A stretch of 9,234 bases of DNA from an uncultured Hyphomicrobiales bacterium (GTDB lineage Bacteria; Pseudomonadota; Alphaproteobacteria; Rhizobiales; Beijerinckiaceae). The stretch lies in contig CAIVAX010000380.1 of NCBI GenBank assembly GCA_903903935.1, positions 1-9,234 on the forward strand. Direction: 5' to 3'. This document shows, piece after piece, positions 6,337 through 9,234 of this stretch. The position numbers and the translations under genes are program-made. The notes beneath the pieces were generated by a model. That model worked only from the letters and a program-made list of their open reading frames with translations, made no database searches and had not been told where the DNA came from. Numbering within the stretch: the stretch's first letter is position 1; each line of letters opens with the position of its first letter.

Positions 6337-7188
6337 ATGAAAGTTTTAGCTTTCCTCATTCCAGCCTGTTTGACCTTGTCGGCCTGTGTGGTCGATCAGT
6401 CCGGCAATTTGGATATGAAACTTGCGCAAGACGAACAGACCATGGGCCCCTTTGCCTCTGGTACTGTGTTGAATGGTTCTGCTGCTCAAGGGCAGGCCAC
6501 ACAGACGAAATCCGAGCAAACGCAAGTCGTAACTTTCATTGCACCCATCAATCCACCCCTCCCTGTGGCGCGGCCTGATTTTGGTGATCGTCCTCCCGTG
6601 CTTGCCAATGCAAAAGCCGGTGAGGCCAATTCGAGTGAAGCGGTCGATGAGGCGCAGCAAACTGCCGATGACGGGCAATCATCCACATTTGCTCAATCAG
6701 CCAGCCTCTCGTCAACAGAGCAAACAAGCCCGGCAAGCTGGGGTATCTTCTCTTCGCTCTCTTCAGTTTTGACAGGGAAGGCCGATCCAACCTTGCTCGC
6801 TTATCACGATGCTGAAAGCGCCGAAGAAGATGTTGAGGATGATCGCCCGCTTGAGCCCGGCCCCAAGCAAGAGGGTCAGCACTGGCGCGTTGCTTATAAC
6901 AATGTGGCCACAGATTGCTTTCCAGCTGAATTGAAATCCGCGCTCAATAAAATCGGCGAACATTTCAAATCAGATGTGCTGGTGACCTCTGGTTTTCGGG
7001 GCAAAGGCCGACGCGGTTCTTTGCATCGTTCCTGCCGGGCGGCAGACATTCGTGTGATTGGTGTCAGTCCGACCCATCTTGCCGCCTATGCTCGCACCGT
7101 TGAGGGTGTCAATGGCGTGGGCACCTATCGGCGCACAAGCGTGACGCATATTGATGTGCGCGAAGATAAATTCGCTTGGCGCTATTAA
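6337..7188 (+). CDS. Lipoprotein with C-terminal M15-like (D-Ala-D-Ala carboxypeptidase family) domain
   Basis: The 283-residue product starts with a lipoprotein signal, MKVLAFLIPACLTLSAC. The lipobox LSAC predicts cleavage before Cys17 and lipid anchoring in the envelope. Residues 18-180 are a low-complexity Ser/Gln/Glu/Ala-rich linker. The C-terminal 100 residues resemble the Peptidase_M15_3 type: SGFRG (218-222), H230-x6-D237 within LHRSCRAADI, GVGTY (260-264) and HID (271-273) before a closing WRY. His230, Asp237 and His271 are the expected zinc ligands. Family members cut peptidoglycan peptide cross-links, so a murein hydrolase or a murein-binding role is inferred. Cys194 and Cys233 could form a disulfide; Cys233 stands where many relatives have Gly. 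GGAA at 6327-6330 serves the ATG. The gene stands alone, divergent from mutL and convergent with the aminotransferase gene. Confidence 0.85.
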   Translation: MKVLAFLIPACLTLSACVVDQSGNLDMKLAQDEQTMGPFASGTVLNGSAAQGQATQTKSEQTQVVTFIAPINPPLPVARPDFGDRPPVLANAKAGEANSSEAVDEAQQTADDGQSSTFAQSASLSSTEQTSPASWGIFSSLSSVLTGKADPTLLAYHDAESAEEDVEDDRPLEPGPKQEGQHWRVAYNNVATDCFPAELKSALNKIGEHFKSDVLVTSGFRGKGRRGSLHRSCRAADIRVIGVSPTHLAAYARTVEGVNGVGTYRRTSVTHIDVREDKFAWRY

Positions 7189-7209
7189 TCTCTAGTTCTG
7201 ATTATTCCT

Positions 7210-7243
7210 TGCTCTGATTCATCACATGCTCTGATTGATCACT
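7210..7243. repeat. 17-bp tandem repeat, two copies, in a convergent spacer
   Basis: Units at 7210-7226 and 7227-7243 match at 15 of 17 positions and begin TGCTCTGATT. A degenerate related segment sharing CTGATT lies just upstream at 7194-7203. The array lies in the 80-bp spacer between the stops of the lipoprotein and aminotransferase genes. Because 17 is not a multiple of three, it would not be tolerated inside a gene. Confidence 0.8.
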
Positions 7244-7251
7244 TTCCCTTT

Positions 7252-7270
7252 AGCTCTGCGCTGCAGAACT
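7252..7270. terminator. Weak hairpin between convergent genes, possible terminator
   Basis: An inverted repeat pairs 7252-7259 with 7263-7270 around a 3-base loop, with one C-A mismatch in eight pairs. It overlaps the last bases of the aminotransferase stop codon. Neither strand has a run of T after the stem, so a standard intrinsic terminator is not shown. It could serve as an RNA 3' end stabiliser. Confidence 0.3.
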
Positions 7271-8600
7271 AAGCGACAGATCTGATCGCCTTACCAACCT
7301 TATCGGCAATTTCGCCAATCTGATCCTCGCTGACAATCAAGGGCGGTGTCACCAATAATGTCTCACCCGCCAGACGCGTCAGCAAGCCAAGATCATGAAA
7401 AGCGTTATGCATCGCCTGATAGGCTCTTTTGCCAACCGCATCTGGAATGGAGGCCAAGTCAAAAGCGGCCGCAAGGCCCACAGTGCGAATATCCAGCACA
7501 TTGGGCAGCCCCTTGAGGCTGAGCATGGCATCACCCCATTGGGATTCAAGCTGGCGTGAGCGTTCAAACAAATTCTCATCTGCATAAAGATCAAGCGTTG
7601 CAAGCCCTGCTGCACAAGCCAGCGGATGGGCTGAATAAGTATAGCCATGGAATAATTCGACAGCCAGCTCCGGCCCTTTCATGAAAGCATCATGAATGCC
7701 TTTGCGAAACAAAACGCCGCCCATTGGCGCGGTGCCAGAGGTAATGCCCTTGGCAAAGCAGATCATATCGGGCTGCACGCCATAACGCTCGGCAGCAAAA
7801 GCATAGCCCATACGACCAAAGCCTGTGATCACTTCATCAAAGATCAACAGAATGCCATATTTATCGCAGATCTGACGCAATTTCTGCAAATAGCCTTTGG
7901 GCGTGGGAAGAACGCCGGTCGAACCTGCCATGGGCTCGACAATCACAGCGGCAATGGTGGAAGCATCATGCAGAGCGACAATATTTTCCAGCTCGTCCGC
8001 CAAATGCCCGCCCCAGTCAGGCTCGCCTTTCGTAAAGGCCTGATGCTCGCGATTATAGGTCGTGGGCAAATGATCAACGCCAGCCAGCAAGGAACCAAAC
8101 ACTTTGCGATTGGCCACCATGCCGCCCACTGAAATGCCGCCAAAGCCAACGCCATGATAGCCGCGCACACGCCCAATCAAGCGCGTGCGCGCGCCCTGAC
8201 CATTGAGATTGTGATAGGCAATCGCGACCTTGAGAGCTGTATCAACGGCCTCTGAGCCGGAATTGACGAAAAACACATGGTCGAGATCGCCCGGGGCCAG
8301 TTCGGCAATGCGCGTGGCCAATTGAAAGGCCTTGGGATGGCCATATTGAAAGGTCGGTGAGAAATCGAGCTCGCCCGCCTGATGCTGAATGGCGCTGACA
8401 ATGGTCTCGCGATTATGGCCTGCATTGCAGCACCACAGGCCCGCTGTTCCATCGAGCACAGCTTTACCCTCGGGCGTGTAATAATACATGCCTTTGGATC
8501 TGGAGATCATGCGCGGATTTTTCTTAAACGCCCGATTGGCCGTGAACGGCATCCACCAGGCATCCAGATCATTGGGCTGATCAATTTGGGCAATGGTCAT
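7269..8600 (-). CDS. Class III aminotransferase, omega-amino acid (beta-alanine):pyruvate type
   Basis: This is a PLP-dependent fold-type I class III transaminase of 443 residues, the normal length. The N-terminal WWMPFTANRAFKKNPRM strongly resembles omega-amino acid:pyruvate aminotransferases such as the Pseudomonas beta-alanine enzyme. These move the amino group of beta-alanine or other omega-amino acids and amines to pyruvate, giving a semialdehyde and alanine. Visible motifs, numbered from the ATG at 8600, are NSGSEAVDTALK (PLP phosphate contact, around 113-124), RGYHG (146-150, ring-stacking Tyr148), IFDEVITGFGR (254-264, PLP-N Asp255) and FAKGITSG with Schiff-base Lys284. GGAGG 5 bases before the ATG fixes the start; the longer frame from 8612 would need a TTG overlapping that site. 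The gene is divergent from an alpha-hydroxy acid oxidase gene. The class is certain; the exact amine substrate is not. Confidence 0.93.
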   Translation of the reverse strand: MTIAQIDQPNDLDAWWMPFTANRAFKKNPRMISRSKGMYYYTPEGKAVLDGTAGLWCCNAGHNRETIVSAIQHQAGELDFSPTFQYGHPKAFQLATRIAELAPGDLDHVFFVNSGSEAVDTALKVAIAYHNLNGQGARTRLIGRVRGYHGVGFGGISVGGMVANRKVFGSLLAGVDHLPTTYNREHQAFTKGEPDWGGHLADELENIVALHDASTIAAVIVEPMAGSTGVLPTPKGYLQKLRQICDKYGILLIFDEVITGFGRMGYAFAAERYGVQPDMICFAKGITSGTAPMGGVLFRKGIHDAFMKGPELAVELFHGYTYSAHPLACAAGLATLDLYADENLFERSRQLESQWGDAMLSLKGLPNVLDIRTVGLAAAFDLASIPDAVGKRAYQAMHNAFHDLGLLTRLAGETLLVTPPLIVSEDQIGEIADKVGKAIRSVA

Positions 8601-8627
8601 GCGGGCCTCCAAAGGTCGATTTGATTC

Positions 8628-8636
8628 ATCCTAACA
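8628..8636 (-). promoter_or_regulatory. Candidate extended -10 element for the aminotransferase gene
   Basis: On the minus strand the sequence reads TGTTAGGAT, that is TG-N-TAGGAT. TAGGAT matches four of six -10 bases, and the upstream TG is the extended -10 signature. It lies about 28 bases before the ATG at 8600. No convincing -35 is present 17-18 bases further upstream. Tentative. Confidence 0.25.
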
Positions 8637-8651
8637 TTTGCCAGAGTGAAT

Positions 8652-8680
8652 GGAAGCGTTTTGCAAAGCTGGAGGCTTCC
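8652..8680. promoter_or_regulatory. Inverted repeat in the divergent spacer (possible operator)
   Basis: GGAAGC at 8652-8657 and GCTTCC at 8675-8680 are perfect inverted arms with 17 bases between. Inside lies the 8-bp palindrome TTTGCAAA at 8660-8667. The position, between two divergent metabolic genes, suits a shared regulator site, but no known operator consensus is recognised. Confidence 0.35.
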
Positions 8681-8698
8681 CCGCTGGACTTGAGCAAG

Positions 8699-8720
8699 CG
8701 GCTCTTTTAGTCTTGAGCCG
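8699..8720 (+). promoter_or_regulatory. Hairpin adjoining the Shine-Dalgarno of the hydroxy acid oxidase gene
   Basis: CGGCTC at 8699-8704 pairs perfectly with GAGCCG at 8715-8720 around a 10-base loop. The last G of the stem is the first base of the ribosome site GGAGGA (8720-8725). The same stretch holds two copies of CTTGAGC at 8689-8695 and 8712-8718, exactly 23 bases apart. It may be an operator, a leader hairpin that tunes translation, or chance. Confidence 0.35.
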
Positions 8721-8729
8721 GAGGATAAA

Positions 8730-9234
8730 ATGGGACGGCTCGCATCTTGCTATAATATCGAAGATCTTCGCCAGGCGGCGCAAAAGCGCCTGCCCAAAGG
8801 CGTCTTCGATTATCTCGACAAAGGTGCTGAGGATCAGATTGCGCTGCGCAATAATCGCCGGGCCTTTGATGAGCTGAAAATGCGCAATCGTGTCCTGCGC
8901 GATATTTCTGATGTGAAACTCCACACTGAGATTTTTGGCCGCACGGCCTCGCTGCCTCTGGCCATAGCTCCCACAGGTATTGCCGGTCTGTGCTGGTATG
9001 AAGGCGAGTTGGAGCTGGCCAAAGCCGCTGCTAAAATCGGCATACCCTTTACCCTTGCAACTGGCTCCAACACTGCAATGGAAAAGATCGCGCAAGAGGC
9101 GGGCGGGCAATTATGGTTTCAGCTCTATATGTGGCGCGAGAAAGAGCTCTCTTATGAGCTTGTGCGCCGGGCCCAGCGCGCAGGGTTTGAAGCACTCATC
9201 TGGACGGTGGATATTGGCCATGGCGCCAATCGCG
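8730..9234 (+). CDS. FMN-dependent alpha-hydroxy acid oxidase/dehydrogenase, N-terminal part (3' truncated by window)
   Basis: The frame runs from the ATG at 8730 off the window end, giving 168 residues of a family usually near 360-390. Members (glycolate oxidase, L-lactate dehydrogenase LldD, mandelate dehydrogenase) oxidise 2-hydroxy acids to 2-oxo acids with FMN in a TIM barrel. Visible family marks are FDYLDKGAED (26-35, Tyr28 aligning with substrate-binding Tyr24 of glycolate oxidase), LPLAIAPTG (75-83, FMN-binding strand), TLATGSNTAMEKIA (108-121), FQLY (130-133, Tyr133 matching Tyr129) and the TVD strand (159-161). The catalytic His/Arg region lies beyond the window. GGAGGA at 8720-8725 is a strong ribosome site. 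The TVD strand continues IGHGANR where relatives often have Pro two residues after the Asp. Which hydroxy acid is used cannot be told. Confidence 0.92.
   Translation, partial: MGRLASCYNIEDLRQAAQKRLPKGVFDYLDKGAEDQIALRNNRRAFDELKMRNRVLRDISDVKLHTEIFGRTASLPLAIAPTGIAGLCWYEGELELAKAAAKIGIPFTLATGSNTAMEKIAQEAGGQLWFQLYMWREKELSYELVRRAQRAGFEALIWTVDIGHGANR

Noticed and set aside
8631..9110. 159-codon minus-strand open frame opposite the hydroxy acid oxidase gene
   Set aside because: The plus strand encodes clear family motifs from 8730 with a strong ribosome site; the minus-strand frame has none.

Overview
The window reads as ordinary chromosomal housekeeping DNA of an alphaproteobacterium, most likely Hyphomicrobiales (Rhizobiales). 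The protein sequences point that way: an alphaproteobacterial-type PurD C-terminus, an RluB-like pseudouridine synthase with a very long disordered tail beside rsmD, a MutL carrying its own endonuclease motif, and a Rhizobiales-style lipoprotein with an M15-like domain. GC is moderate by eye. The family assignment is not secure from this sequence alone, and I see no phage, transposase, CRISPR array, tRNA, rRNA or plasmid signature.

Layout. 1-603 (+) is the C-terminal half of purD (purine synthesis), followed by a 21-bp tandem repeat and a GNAT acetyltransferase (660-1121, +). Convergent to it is tadA (1137-1619, -), the tRNA adenosine deaminase. Divergent from tadA is a two-gene operon: an RluB/RsuA-type pseudouridine synthase (1750-3681, +) and, 16 bp later, rsmD (3698-4252, +). 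mutL (4280-6133, -) converges on rsmD. A 203-bp spacer separates mutL from a divergent lipoprotein with a C-terminal M15-like metallopeptidase domain (6337-7188, +). An 80-bp spacer with short tandem repeats leads to a convergent omega-amino acid:pyruvate aminotransferase (7269-8600, -). A 129-bp divergent control region then separates this from the N-terminal half of an FMN-dependent alpha-hydroxy acid oxidase (8730 to the window end, +).

How the genes fit together. tadA, rluB and rsmD all modify RNA of the translation machinery: the tRNA wobble base, rRNA pseudouridine and 16S m2G966. mutL is the mismatch-repair matchmaker and probable nicking enzyme. The aminotransferase and the oxidase form a divergent metabolic pair; a 2-hydroxy acid oxidase can make pyruvate from lactate, and the transaminase uses pyruvate as amino acceptor. 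That coupling is inference.

Novelty. I found no convincing undescribed system. The features most worth a second look are the roughly 310-residue repeat-built tail of the pseudouridine synthase, the recurrence of short tandem duplications in genes and spacers, the structured divergent spacer at 8601-8729 with a hairpin touching a Shine-Dalgarno sequence, and the cysteine pair in the M15-like lipoprotein domain.
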